Assembly: GCA_023443925.1 (NCBI GenBank)
Contig: JAEZSL010000351.1
Span: forward strand, 1-18,648
Reading direction: 5' to 3'
DNA from: Bacillota bacterium
Lineage (GTDB): Bacteria > Bacillota_A > Clostridia > Lachnospirales > Lachnospiraceae
DNA length: 18,648 nucleotides
The notes below the pieces were generated by a model, which was given only the letters and a program-made list of their open reading frames with translations, was not told the origin of the DNA and searched no databases. How positions within the stretch are numbered: position 1 is the first letter of the stretch; each line of letters starts with the position of its first letter. Made by a program: the position numbers and the translations under genes. Positions 1 to 7,264 of the stretch are shown here, piece by piece.

Positions 1-609
1 TTTAATGGCTTAAAAAAAGGAACCATCGTTGGAAAAGGTGTTATTAATAACAGAATGTCCAACCATATCTTCCAGCTGCTTGAAAAAGAAGGAGTGCCCA
101 CCCACTTTATAGAAGAATTAAGTGACAGAGAAACAGCCGTAAAGAAAGTTGAGATTGTTCCGCTGGAAGTAATCGTTCGTAACGTTTCTGCAGGCAGCTT
201 TGCTAAAAAACTCGGTATGGAGGAAGGCATTAAATTATTATGCCCAACCCTGGAATTTAGTTATAAAGACGATGATCTGGGTGATCCTATGATTAATGAC
301 TATTATGCCATTGCCATCGGAGCGGCTACCAGAGAAGAAATAGACCGTATTACCGAACTGACTTTTAAGGTGAATGAAGTGTTATGCAAATATTTTGCAG
401 AATGCGGAATTGAATTAATTGATTTTAAAATCGAATTCGGCAGACATAAGGGAGAGGTAATCTTAGCGGATGAAATCTCTCCGGATACCTGCAGGCTCTG
501 GGATATAAAAACCCGTGAAAAACTGGATAAAGACCGTTTCAGAAGGGACTTAGGCAATGTAGAAGATGCCTATCAGGAAGTTTTAAAACGTCTTGGACTT
601 TCTAAATAG
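1..609 (+). CDS. purC: Phosphoribosylaminoimidazole-succinocarboxamide (SAICAR) synthase, 5'-truncated
   Basis: This enzyme joins aspartate to CAIR using ATP, a step of cytosolic IMP synthesis. The reading frame is open from base 1 and begins [13 protein letters not shown], so an internal ATG at 55 is not the start; about 35 N-terminal residues of a protein usually near 235-240 aa lie outside the window. The 202 visible residues carry the family hallmarks: the VPLEVIVRN stretch, GSFAKKLG, and the C-terminal signature [14 protein letters not shown] with the DFKIEFGR segment just before it. The stop is TAG at 607-609. A strong hairpin terminator follows, so purC ends its transcript before purF. 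The family assignment is secure. Confidence 0.97.
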   Translation, partial: FNGLKKGTIVGKGVINNRMSNHIFQLLEKEGVPTHFIEELSDRETAVKKVEIVPLEVIVRNVSAGSFAKKLGMEEGIKLLCPTLEFSYKDDDLGDPMINDYYAIAIGAATREEIDRITELTFKVNEVLCKYFAECGIELIDFKIEFGRHKGEVILADEISPDTCRLWDIKTREKLDKDRFRRDLGNVEDAYQEVLKRLGLSK

Positions 610-649
610 CAGACATTACGGATTGTCTTAACAGGCAGCCTGGTTAACG

Positions 650-685
650 AAAAATGGACAATAGGATAACATATTGTCCATTTTT
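650..685 (+). terminator. Intrinsic terminator after purC
   Basis: A perfect 13-bp inverted repeat (AAAAATGGACAAT at 650-662, ATTGTCCATTTTT at 673-685) with a 10-base loop ends in five Ts. The A-rich left arm means it could work on both strands. It separates purC from purF. Confidence 0.85.
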
Positions 686-702
686 CAGCCATTGGAGGTA
701 AT

Positions 703-708
703 TATAAT
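703..708 (+). promoter_or_regulatory. Candidate -10 box for purF
   Basis: TATAAT lies 58 bases before the purF start and just downstream of the purC terminator. No good -35 hexamer is visible at 17 bp; the upstream stretch is mostly T. A promoter is expected here because the terminator cuts off readthrough from purC. Confidence 0.4.
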
Positions 709-765
709 CTTTCCTGATGTAAAGGTTAATTCAGGATTTCTCCTATCTATAGAAAGGGACTTACG

Positions 766-2208
766 ATGAATACTGGTAATAATGTAAACAGCTATGTTTC
801 AGATGAAATACATGAGGAATGTGGTGTCTTTGGCATCTATGACCTGGACGGCAAGGACGTGGTATCCTCCATTTATTACGGTTTATTTGCACTCCAGCAC
901 AGAGGGCAGGAAAGCTGCGGTATAGCGGTAAGTGATACCGAAGGGCCAAAAGGAAGCGTCAAATCCTGCAAAGGCATGGGACTGGTAAATGAGGTATTTA
1001 CCCCGGAAGGCCTGGAAGCATTAAATGGAAACATTGGTGTAGGACATGTGCGCTATTCCACCGCAGGTGCCAGCAACCGGGAAAATACACAGCCTCTGGT
1101 TTTAAATTATGTAAAGGGTACCTTAGGTCTAGCCCATAACGGCAATTTAATCAATGCGCTGGAATTAAAGGATGAACTGGCTTATACCGGAGCGATTTTC
1201 CAGACCACCATAGACTCCGAAGTTATTGCCTATCTCATAGCAAGGGAACGGTTAAAGACCCGCAGTGTAGAAGAAGCGGTGGGTAAGGCTATGTTAAAGC
1301 TTAAAGGAGCTTATTCCCTGGTAATCATGAGCCCCAGAAAATTAATCGGAGCCAGGGACCCATTTGGTTTCCGGCCTTTATGTATCGGTAAAAGAGATAA
1401 TACCTACGTTCTGGCTTCCGAAAGTTCCGCACTGGATGCGGTGGATGCCGAATTTGTCCGGGATGTACAGCCCGGTGAAGTAGTTATGATAGATAAAGAT
1501 GGTATTCACTCCGACACTTCCATGGCACAAACAAAAGTTGCAAAATGTATCTTTGAATATATTTATTTTGCCCGACCTGACAGCTGTCTGGATACTGTAA
1601 GCGTATATAATTCCAGAATTATGGCAGGCAGGATTTTGGCACAGACCCATCCGGTGGAAGCCGATCTGGTAGTGGGGGTTCCGGACTCCGGCAATGCGGC
1701 AGCCATGGGTTATTCCTTTGAAACGGGAATCCAGTATGCCACTGCTTTCGTGAAAAACAGTTATGTAGGCCGTACTTTTATTAAACCCAAGCAGTCCATG
1801 AGGGAATCCAGTGTGCGGATTAAATTGAACGTATTAAGGGACGTAGTAAAGGGGAAAAGAGTCATTATGATTGATGACTCCATCGTCAGAGGAACCACCT
1901 GTGAGAGGATTGTCCGAATGTTGAAAAATGCAGGCGCTACCGAAGTACATGTAAGAATCAGTTCCCCGCCCTTTTTATATCCCTGTTATTTTGGAACCGA
2001 TGTGCCTTCCGATGACCAGTTGATTGCCCACAATAACACAGTAGAGCAGATCAGGGACGTGATCGGTGCTGACTCCCTGGGATACTTGTCTGTGGATCGC
2101 TTAAGCGAACTGATTGACGGAGATACCGGTTACTGTGATGCTTGTTTTTCCGGTAAGTATCCAATCGAACCGCCGAAGGAGAATATCCGGGGAGATTATG
2201 ACAGATAA
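766..2208 (+). CDS. purF: Amidophosphoribosyltransferase (glutamine PRPP amidotransferase)
   Basis: PurF catalyses the committed step of purine synthesis, making 5-phosphoribosylamine from PRPP and glutamine. The 480-aa protein has a class II glutamine amidotransferase domain at the N-terminus and a phosphoribosyltransferase domain at the C-terminus. The motif EECGVFGIYD places the nucleophile at Cys19, implying an 18-residue propeptide removed on maturation. The PRPP loop is VIMIDDSIVRGTT at about 366-378. Cys261, Cys407, Cys457 and Cys460 sit where the Bacillus-type enzyme binds its 4Fe-4S cluster, so this is the oxygen-sensitive Fe-S class. The ATG at 766 is preceded by AGAAAGGGA at 751-759 with normal spacing. 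The last codons and the stop form the first unit of a tandem repeat that runs on downstream. Confidence 0.98.
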   Translation: MNTGNNVNSYVSDEIHEECGVFGIYDLDGKDVVSSIYYGLFALQHRGQESCGIAVSDTEGPKGSVKSCKGMGLVNEVFTPEGLEALNGNIGVGHVRYSTAGASNRENTQPLVLNYVKGTLGLAHNGNLINALELKDELAYTGAIFQTTIDSEVIAYLIARERLKTRSVEEAVGKAMLKLKGAYSLVIMSPRKLIGARDPFGFRPLCIGKRDNTYVLASESSALDAVDAEFVRDVQPGEVVMIDKDGIHSDTSMAQTKVAKCIFEYIYFARPDSCLDTVSVYNSRIMAGRILAQTHPVEADLVVGVPDSGNAAAMGYSFETGIQYATAFVKNSYVGRTFIKPKQSMRESSVRIKLNVLRDVVKGKRVIMIDDSIVRGTTCERIVRMLKNAGATEVHVRISSPPFLYPCYFGTDVPSDDQLIAHNNTVEQIRDVIGADSLGYLSVDRLSELIDGDTGYCDACFSGKYPIEPPKENIRGDYDR

Positions 2209-2428
2209 CGTTCTGTCAGATAGATAACGTTCTGTCAGACAGATAACGATTCAGTCAGCCAGGTAAGGTTTTTGCCGGTCAGGTAAGGATTGAGTCGGCC
2301 AGGTAAGGATTTGTCAACCAGATAAGGATTTACCAGCCAGATAGGATTCTGCCAGCCAGATAAAAATTATGCCAGCTAGTAATTTTTGATGGTTAGTAAT
2401 TTATCAGAACGATAAGGATTCGTCAGTC
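2203..2428 (+). repeat. Degenerate tandem repeat array after purF
   Basis: About 12 head-to-tail units of 17-21 bases fill the space between purF and its terminator. The first two units are identical for 18 bases (AGATAACGTTCTGTCAGA at 2203-2220 and 2222-2239, period 19). Later units drift towards CCAGATAAGGATTnTGCCAG. The array starts inside the last purF codons and includes its stop codon. Units become less regular after about 2376, then a recognisable copy (GATAAGGATTCGTCAG) returns at 2411-2426. Confidence 0.85.
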
Positions 2429-2458
2429 AAAAAGCTTTATCATTCGATAAAGCTTTTT
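2429..2458 (+). terminator. Intrinsic terminator after purF and its repeats
   Basis: A perfect 13-bp stem (AAAAAGCTTTATC at 2429-2441, GATAAAGCTTTTT at 2446-2458) with the tetraloop ATTC ends in five Ts. It closes the purF transcript after the tandem repeats and may act on both strands. Confidence 0.88.
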
Positions 2459-2491
2459 ATTGTTCGGATAGCTTCCGGTGGATTTTTATGA

Positions 2492-2602
2492 TACAATGAA
2501 AACGGCATGAGGATAATGCTAATAAGTTAGCATAACAAGCTTGCTTGTGAATTCCGATTGGAGTAACAAGATCATGAACATGCATTTAGTTCATGATATA
2601 AT
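2492..2602 (+). promoter_or_regulatory. purB promoter region with stacked dyads
   Basis: An extended -10 (TGATATAAT, hexamer at 2597-2602) lies 41 bases before purB; the best -35 is weak (TGAACA at 2575-2580, 16-bp spacer). A second extended -10-like sequence (TGATACAAT) ends at 2497. Three inverted repeats lie between and around them: 2516-2533 (7-bp arms, loop TAAG), 2535-2548 (ACAAGC/GCTTGT) and 2571-2597 (ATCATGAAC/GTTCATGAT, 9-bp arms). The last covers the -35 to -10 spacer, as an operator would. Confidence 0.55.
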
Positions 2603-2642
2603 GAAAGTAAAATGTGGATTTATTTTGCCTTAGGAGGAATTT

Positions 2643-4076
2643 ATGAATTACGATAAATATGTCAGTCCTTTATCCGAACGTTATGCCAGCAGAGAGATGC
2701 AGTATATCTTTTCTCCGGATATGAAATTTAAGACCTGGAGAAAGTTATGGGTGGCTTTAGCGGAAACAGAAAAAGAACTGGGCTTAAATATTACTCAGGA
2801 ACAGATTGATGAATTAAAAAAATACCAGGATGATATCAATTACGAGGTGGCAAAGGAAAGAGAAGCCCTGGTGCGCCACGATGTTATGTCCCATGTATAT
2901 GCTTATGGTGTACAGTGCCCTGCAGCAAAGGGGATTATCCATTTAGGAGCTACCTCCTGCTATGTAGGAGATAATACGGATATTATTGTAATGACGGAAG
3001 CTTTAAAACTGATTAAAAAGAAACTTTTGAATGTGATGGATAAGTTATCCCAATTTGCCTTGGAATATAAGTCACTGCCTACCCTGGCTTTTACCCATTT
3101 CCAGCCTGCTCAGCCTACCACGGTGGGTAAAAGGGCAGCTCTGTGGTTAATGGAATTAAAGCTGGACTATGATGATATCTGCTATGTTATTGACAGTATG
3201 CTGTTATTAGGTTCAAAGGGTACTACCGGAACCCAGGCAAGCTTTCTGGAGTTATTTGACGGTGACCATGACAGAATTAAACGTCTTGATAAGCGGATTG
3301 CGGAGAAGATGGGCTATACCGACTGTTATCCCGTATCCGGACAGACCTATTCCCGTAAGATAGATACCAGAGTGGTAAATATTCTGGCCGGAATTGCTGC
3401 CAGTGCCCATAAATTCTCCAACGATATCAGACTACTGCAGCATTTAAAAGAAATAGAAGAACCCTTTGAGAAAAACCAGATTGGTTCTTCCGCTATGGCT
3501 TATAAGCGCAACCCCATGAGAAGTGAGCGTATCGCTTCCCTTTCCAATTATGTTATGTCAGATGTTATGAACCCGGCCATTACTTCCGCTACCCAGTGGT
3601 TTGAGAGAACCCTGGATGATTCTGCCAACAAGCGAATCAGCATCCCGGAAGGTTTCCTGGCAGTTGACGGTATTTTGGATCTGTATCTGAATGTGGTGGA
3701 CGGCCTGGTGGTTTATCCCAAAGTAATTGAAAAGCACCTGATGGCAGAACTGCCCTTTATGGCTACGGAAAATATTATGATGGATGCCGTAAAATCAGGC
3801 GGGGACAGGCAGGAACTCCATGAAAAGATAAGAACTCTCTCCATGGAAGCCGGCAGAAATGTGAAGGAAAATGGTCTTGATAATAACCTTCTGGAACTGA
3901 TTGCTGCCGATCCATCCTTTAATATGACTCTGGAAGAACTGAAAAATACCATGGATCCTTCCAAATATGTAGGGCGTTCCAGTCAGCAGGTAGAAGAATT
4001 TATCGGAGAAGTGATTCAGCCTATACTGGAGGAAAACCAGGAGTTACTGGGATTAACAGCGGATATTAAAGTTTGA
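2643..4076 (+). CDS. purB: Adenylosuccinate lyase
   Basis: PurB acts twice in purine synthesis, releasing fumarate from SAICAR and from adenylosuccinate. The 477-aa protein belongs to the fumarase/aspartase superfamily, in the longer type of bacterial PurB. The superfamily signature GSSAMAYKRNPMRSE is at 281-295, with Ser283 in the mobile loop as the probable base. THFQPAQPTT holds the probable catalytic His152, and HLGATSCYVGDN is at 100-111. The ATG at 2643 is preceded by AGGAGG at 2632-2637 with a 5-base gap. It lies downstream of purF but behind a terminator and its own promoter, so the two genes need not be co-transcribed. A GATA-rich simple repeat starts at the stop codon. Confidence 0.98.
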   Translation: MNYDKYVSPLSERYASREMQYIFSPDMKFKTWRKLWVALAETEKELGLNITQEQIDELKKYQDDINYEVAKEREALVRHDVMSHVYAYGVQCPAAKGIIHLGATSCYVGDNTDIIVMTEALKLIKKKLLNVMDKLSQFALEYKSLPTLAFTHFQPAQPTTVGKRAALWLMELKLDYDDICYVIDSMLLLGSKGTTGTQASFLELFDGDHDRIKRLDKRIAEKMGYTDCYPVSGQTYSRKIDTRVVNILAGIAASAHKFSNDIRLLQHLKEIEEPFEKNQIGSSAMAYKRNPMRSERIASLSNYVMSDVMNPAITSATQWFERTLDDSANKRISIPEGFLAVDGILDLYLNVVDGLVVYPKVIEKHLMAELPFMATENIMMDAVKSGGDRQELHEKIRTLSMEAGRNVKENGLDNNLLELIAADPSFNMTLEELKNTMDPSKYVGRSSQQVEEFIGEVIQPILEENQELLGLTADIKV

Positions 4077-4112
4077 TGGATAGATTGATCGATAGATAGA
4101 TTGATATGTTGA
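4074..4112 (+). repeat. GAT/GATA-type simple repeat after purB
   Basis: Overlapping GATA, GATT and GATC tetranucleotides run from the purB stop codon for about 40 bases. The tract is imperfect, and no gene or terminator hairpin is visible in it. Confidence 0.7.
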
Positions 4113-4210
4113 TGCCTGAGGTGTTGTCAGAAGAGTATTTGAAATAAACCGGGCATAAAGTAAAATTCGAAAAGCGGTATAACCGTGACTTATAGTTTAT
4201 GAAAGTAGAA

Positions 4211-4277
4211 GGCTGTTGCAAATTAATTAATTTACCCAGGCCTGCGGGCAGGTTAGATTTTGAATTTTACAGCAGCC
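4211..4277. repeat. Imperfect inverted-repeat element ending in GGCTGTTGCA / GCAGCC (copy 1)
   Basis: The left end GGCTGTTGCAAATT at 4211-4224 can pair with the right end AATTTTACAGCAGCC at 4263-4277, allowing one wobble, one mismatch and an extra base. Inside is a small perfect hairpin (CCTGC at 4241-4245, GCAGG at 4248-4252). The same left end occurs again at 5442. No coding capacity is visible. It could be a miniature mobile element, a REP-like sequence, or a terminator remnant. Confidence 0.5.
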
Positions 4278-4318
4278 CCTTTGCATGACTGGATAAAAAG
4301 GAAATGCAGTTTTAGCCG

Positions 4319-4366
4319 GTTGCAGGCTGATCCGGTTGCAAACTGTTCTAGTTGCAAACTGTTGTA
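4319..4366 (+). repeat. Three tandem 16-bp units
   Basis: Units start at 4319, 4335 and 4351, each with GTTGCA. Units 2 and 3 share GTTGCAAACTGTT exactly and the first is diverged. The core GTTGCA also occurs in the left end of the nearby GGCTGTTGCA elements. Confidence 0.75.
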
Positions 4367-4424
4367 GAAGGAAGGATTGTCCCGTGTGGCATGTTAAAGC
4401 TTCTATTGGAAAAAATATATTAAA

Positions 4425-4472
4425 ATGTACAAGAATTATTTTCATTTCAGATGAAAAGTGGTACATTATAAG
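4425..4472 (+). promoter_or_regulatory. thuA-like gene promoter with nested dyads
   Basis: TATAAG at 4467-4472 is a candidate -10. Just upstream, two inverted repeats nest: ATGTAC (4425-4430) with GTACAT (4461-4466), and inside it TTTTCAT (4439-4445) with ATGAAAA (4451-4457). This is a likely regulator site, but the -35 is poor, as expected for an activated promoter. The rest of the 473-base gap after purB holds only the repeats listed separately. Confidence 0.4.
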
Positions 4473-4549
4473 AAGTAAATAGGAACTCATAAATAATATA
4501 GTGAGGGGATACGATTTACCAAAATTAGTTTTAGAAAAGGATGGAAATT

Positions 4550-5278
4550 ATGAGTCAGATTAGAGTGACAGTATGGAATGAATATTTTCATGAATTGGAA
4601 TCAGAGGAAGTAAGGGAAATATATCCGGAAGGAATTCATGAATGTATCGCAGGCTTTTTAAAAGAAGCCGGAATGGATACCAGGACAGCAACCCTTGCTA
4701 TGCCGGAACATGGACTTACGGAAGAGGTACTTAAATCCACCGATGTATTAGTATGGTGGGGACATATGGCACATGACAAGGTTGACGATGAAATTGTACA
4801 GCGTGTTTACCGTAGTGTTCTGGAAGGAATGGGACTTATTGTTCTGCATTCCGGTCACGCGTCTAAAATATTCCGTAAGTTAATGGGAACGGATTCCGAT
4901 CTGCTTAAGTGGAGAGAAGTGGGTGAGAAGGAAATTATCTGGGTGGCAAGTCCCGGACATCCGATTTGTGATGGCCTGGAAGAAAAGATCATAATCCCTC
5001 ATGAAGAAATGTACGGAGAACACTTTAATATACCACAGCCCGAAGAACAGGTTTTCATCAGCTGGTTTGAAGGTGGAGAAGTATTCCGCAGCGGCTGCTG
5101 CTGGCACAGAGGAAAGGGAAGAGTGTTCTACTTCCGTCCCGGCCATGAAACCTTTCCGATTTACCATATGCCCGAAATTCAGAAAGTCATCACCAATGCC
5201 GTGAAGTGGGCTTGCCCGGTAAACACACCGGCGGTGACTTATGGCAATGTAGCTCCGGTGGTGGAGATTAAAAAATAG
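4550..5278 (+). CDS. ThuA-like domain protein (trehalose utilization family)
   Basis: A 242-aa cytosolic protein of the ThuA family, which has a class I glutamine amidotransferase-like fold. In rhizobia ThuA is linked to trehalose and sucrose use, but the reaction is not settled and need not be the same here. Recognisable segments are [10 protein letters not shown] at the N-terminus, [51 protein letters not shown] and [14 protein letters not shown] near the C-terminus. An ATG at 4541 is in frame but touches the ribosome binding site (AAAGG at 4536-4540), so I take the ATG at 4550, which has 9-base spacing. The gene stands alone, with no sugar genes beside it; the flanking intergenic regions are long. 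Confidence 0.85.
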   Translation: MSQIRVTVWNEYFHELESEEVREIYPEGIHECIAGFLKEAGMDTRTATLAMPEHGLTEEVLKSTDVLVWWGHMAHDKVDDEIVQRVYRSVLEGMGLIVLHSGHASKIFRKLMGTDSDLLKWREVGEKEIIWVASPGHPICDGLEEKIIIPHEEMYGEHFNIPQPEEQVFISWFEGGEVFRSGCCWHRGKGRVFYFRPGHETFPIYHMPEIQKVITNAVKWACPVNTPAVTYGNVAPVVEIKK

Positions 5279-5441
5279 TAAATCTTTTTACCGTGAAACT
5301 TATTCTGCATTTTATCTGTGGCAGGAACATATCTGTGAAATGGATGTGTTACTGCAATAGGTGTAAGTTTGACACTCGAATCAAGGTTGCAGGTTTATAA
5401 ACACATAGCTTGTGAATAACAGAATATAGCAGCAAGGATAG

Positions 5442-5540
5442 GGCTGTTGCAGAATGGCTTGAAGCTGCTCTTTATAAGATTGGAGTTAATACTATAATCC
5501 GACCTGTTTTTAGAGTTACTTCATCTTTTTTGCAGCAGCC
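5442..5540. repeat. Imperfect inverted-repeat element ending in GGCTGTTGCA / TGCAGCAGCC (copy 2)
   Basis: GGCTGTTGCA at 5442-5451 pairs with TGCAGCAGCC at 5531-5540 (nine Watson-Crick pairs and one wobble). The span is 99 bases with no coding frame. Its left end is identical to copy 1 at 4211, while the interior differs. A T-run at 5543-5548 follows the right end, so it may serve as a terminator after the thuA-like gene. The 5279-5441 stretch before it shows nothing else. Confidence 0.5.
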
Positions 5541-5563
5541 TCCTTTTTTGTGTTGAAAGACCG

Positions 5564-5592
5564 TTGACAAATAATAGAAACTAAATTATCCT
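5564..5592 (+). promoter_or_regulatory. Promoter of the MFS gene
   Basis: TTGACA at 5564-5569 and TATCCT at 5587-5592 are separated by 17 bp. This predicts a leader of about 140 bases before the GTG start. The leader holds a possible 13-codon frame (5632-5673) and a tight hairpin (GAAGTT at 5694-5699, AACTTC at 5702-5707). Confidence 0.6.
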
Positions 5593-5739
5593 TGAAAATA
5601 TAACTTATCCTTAAAATAGGCAATCAAGGCAATGATTAAGGGCTGCACTTTGAATGCGGATATTTATTATTAAATGTAATATTTTCAAAATTGGAAGTTT
5701 CAACTTCAAATATTTTAAACGACAGACAGGAGAATATTA

Positions 5740-6978
5740 GTGAATAAAGCTTGGAAAAAAAATATTATCATCTTTCTATTAAGCCAAACCTTATCCCTAT
5801 TTGGATCTTCATTGGTCCAGTATGCAATTACCTGGTATATTACTTTAGAAACAAAGTCCGGCGTAATGATGACCATATCCATAATCTGCGGATTTTTACC
5901 TACCTTTTTTCTTTCGCCCTTTGCAGGAGTATGGGCAGACCGTTATAACCGTAAAATTTTAATTATCCTCTCAGATTCCATGATCGCCTTGTCAACCTTG
6001 ATTTTGGCCATTTTCTTTCTGCTCGGGTATAATTCCATATGGATGCTGTTTGTGGTATCGGCAGTCCGGGCACTGGGTTCCGGAGTCCAGGCACCTGCAA
6101 TTAATGCATTCCTTCCCCAGTTGGTTCCGGAGGACAAGCTGACCCGGGTAAATGCGGCAAACAGTACGATACAATCCCTCATTATGCTGGTATCCCCCAT
6201 GCTTAGCGGGGCTTTGCTGACCTATGCCAGGATTGAGGCAATATTTTTTATCGACGTAGTTACTGCCGCCATCGGTGTTTGTATTTTACTTTTCTTTTTA
6301 CATGTGAAACCTCATAACAAGGCTTTAGAAACAGTGACGGTGGGATATAAGGAGGACATGTTAAAGGGCCTTAATTATGTTAAAAATCATCCTTTTGTAA
6401 AGCAATATTTCATATTCTGCGGATTTTTCTTTTTCCTGGCTGCTCCTGTAGCATTCTTAACACCCCTGCAGGTTACCCGCAGTTTTGGGGATGAAGTATG
6501 GAGGCTTACAGCCATAGAGATTGTATTTTCTGTGGGAATGATGGCCGGCGGGATTATCATGACGCTATGGAATGGTTTTAAGAACCGGATTCATACCATG
6601 ACTTTGGCAAGTGTGGTTATGGGATTCTGTACCTTTGCATTTGGTTTCATATCTATATTTTGGATATATTTATTGTTAATGGGTATTTTCGGATTGGTTA
6701 TGCCATTTTTTAATACCTCCTCCACCGTTATGTTACAGGAGAAAGTGGAAGGGGACTATTTAGGCAGGGTATTTGGTGTATTTGGTATGATATCTAGTGC
6801 CATGATGCCTTTGGGAATGCTGCTTTTTGGTCCTTTATCGGATCTGATTAAAATAGAGTGGATATTAGTTGGTACGGGTGTGTTACTATTACTGGAAGGA
6901 CTTTTGATGTCGGCCAGCAGGGTCTTAATAAATGCCGGTAAACCAATAATTAGAAATGCGGAAGAAGGAACACCTTAA
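5740..6978 (+). CDS. MFS exporter, macrolide-efflux (Mef)-like
   Basis: A 412-aa integral membrane protein of the major facilitator superfamily with the hydrophobic pattern of about 12 helices. The motif between helices 2 and 3 is GVWADRYNRK at 63-72, typical of proton-driven exporters. The order of conserved pieces (VRALGSGVQAPAINAFLPQLVPEDKLT, split over residues about 107-133, then EKVEGDYLGRVFGVFGM) resembles Mef/enterobactin-exporter-like proteins. The start is GTG at 5740, supported by AGGAG at 5728-5732 with 7-base spacing. The gene is monocistronic: a promoter and leader precede it and a strong terminator follows. The substrate is unknown; a drug or self-made metabolite is inferred from the family only. 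Confidence 0.88.
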   Translation: MNKAWKKNIIIFLLSQTLSLFGSSLVQYAITWYITLETKSGVMMTISIICGFLPTFFLSPFAGVWADRYNRKILIILSDSMIALSTLILAIFFLLGYNSIWMLFVVSAVRALGSGVQAPAINAFLPQLVPEDKLTRVNAANSTIQSLIMLVSPMLSGALLTYARIEAIFFIDVVTAAIGVCILLFFLHVKPHNKALETVTVGYKEDMLKGLNYVKNHPFVKQYFIFCGFFFFLAAPVAFLTPLQVTRSFGDEVWRLTAIEIVFSVGMMAGGIIMTLWNGFKNRIHTMTLASVVMGFCTFAFGFISIFWIYLLLMGIFGLVMPFFNTSSTVMLQEKVEGDYLGRVFGVFGMISSAMMPLGMLLFGPLSDLIKIEWILVGTGVLLLLEGLLMSASRVLINAGKPIIRNAEEGTP

Positions 6979-6995
6979 GAGTGGTATCCTATTAT

Positions 6996-7043
6996 AAATG
7001 CGGTATGTAAATATTGTATAAATATTTACATAACCGTATTTTT
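6996..7043 (+). terminator. Intrinsic terminator after the MFS gene
   Basis: A long stem pairs 6997-7015 with 7021-7040: 11 perfect base pairs (ATGTAAATATT/AATATTTACAT), a bulged A at 7032, then CGGT/ACCG and further AT pairs, ending in a T-run at 7039-7043. Confidence 0.85.
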
Positions 7044-7049
7044 ATTCAT

Positions 7050-7201
7050 GACAAGTGAAACAACTTGTCGTTTCATCTTGTTTGACACCACATCATATTA
7101 TCAAGTAACATAAAATTAATAAGAGTACTTCTGTTAAAGACGGCTTTCATGATTTTAAGGTCTTTTCAAATCCGGTGTTATTTATTCAGAATAATAAATA
7201 A
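7050..7201. other. Non-coding gap with two inverted repeats
   Basis: Between the MFS terminator and the ECF promoter there is no credible gene. Two perfect inverted repeats are visible: GACAAGT/ACTTGTC (7050-7056 and 7063-7069) and the AT-only TTATTTATT/AATAAATAA (7178-7186 and 7193-7201). The first could be a repressor-type site; neither has a proven partner. Confidence 0.4.
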
Positions 7202-7229
7202 AAATCAGTTCTGCAAATTATTATTTTTA

Positions 7230-7258
7230 TTGACAAAACATTATCAAAGGAATATACT
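7230..7258 (+). promoter_or_regulatory. Strong promoter of the ECF transporter operon
   Basis: TTGACA at 7230-7235 and TATACT at 7253-7258 have an exact 17-bp spacer. This is among the best sigma-A-type promoters in the window. It implies a transcript start near 7265 and an untranslated leader of about 145 bases. Confidence 0.8.
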
Positions 7259-7264
7259 ACCAAT

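Noticed and set aside
2203..2428. CRISPR array
   Set aside because: The units are head to tail without unique spacers of constant length, they drift steadily, and no cas gene is in the window.
4227..4490. An 87-codon open frame on the minus strand between purB and the thuA-like gene
   Set aside because: It runs through the inverted-repeat element, the 16-bp tandem units and the promoter dyads, has no ribosome binding site I can support, and its product has no recognisable pattern. It is more likely a by-product of the repeats.
4541..4549. Upstream in-frame ATG for the thuA-like gene
   Set aside because: The ribosome binding site AAAGG directly touches this ATG, leaving no spacing. The ATG at 4550 has normal spacing and gives the N-terminus expected for the family.
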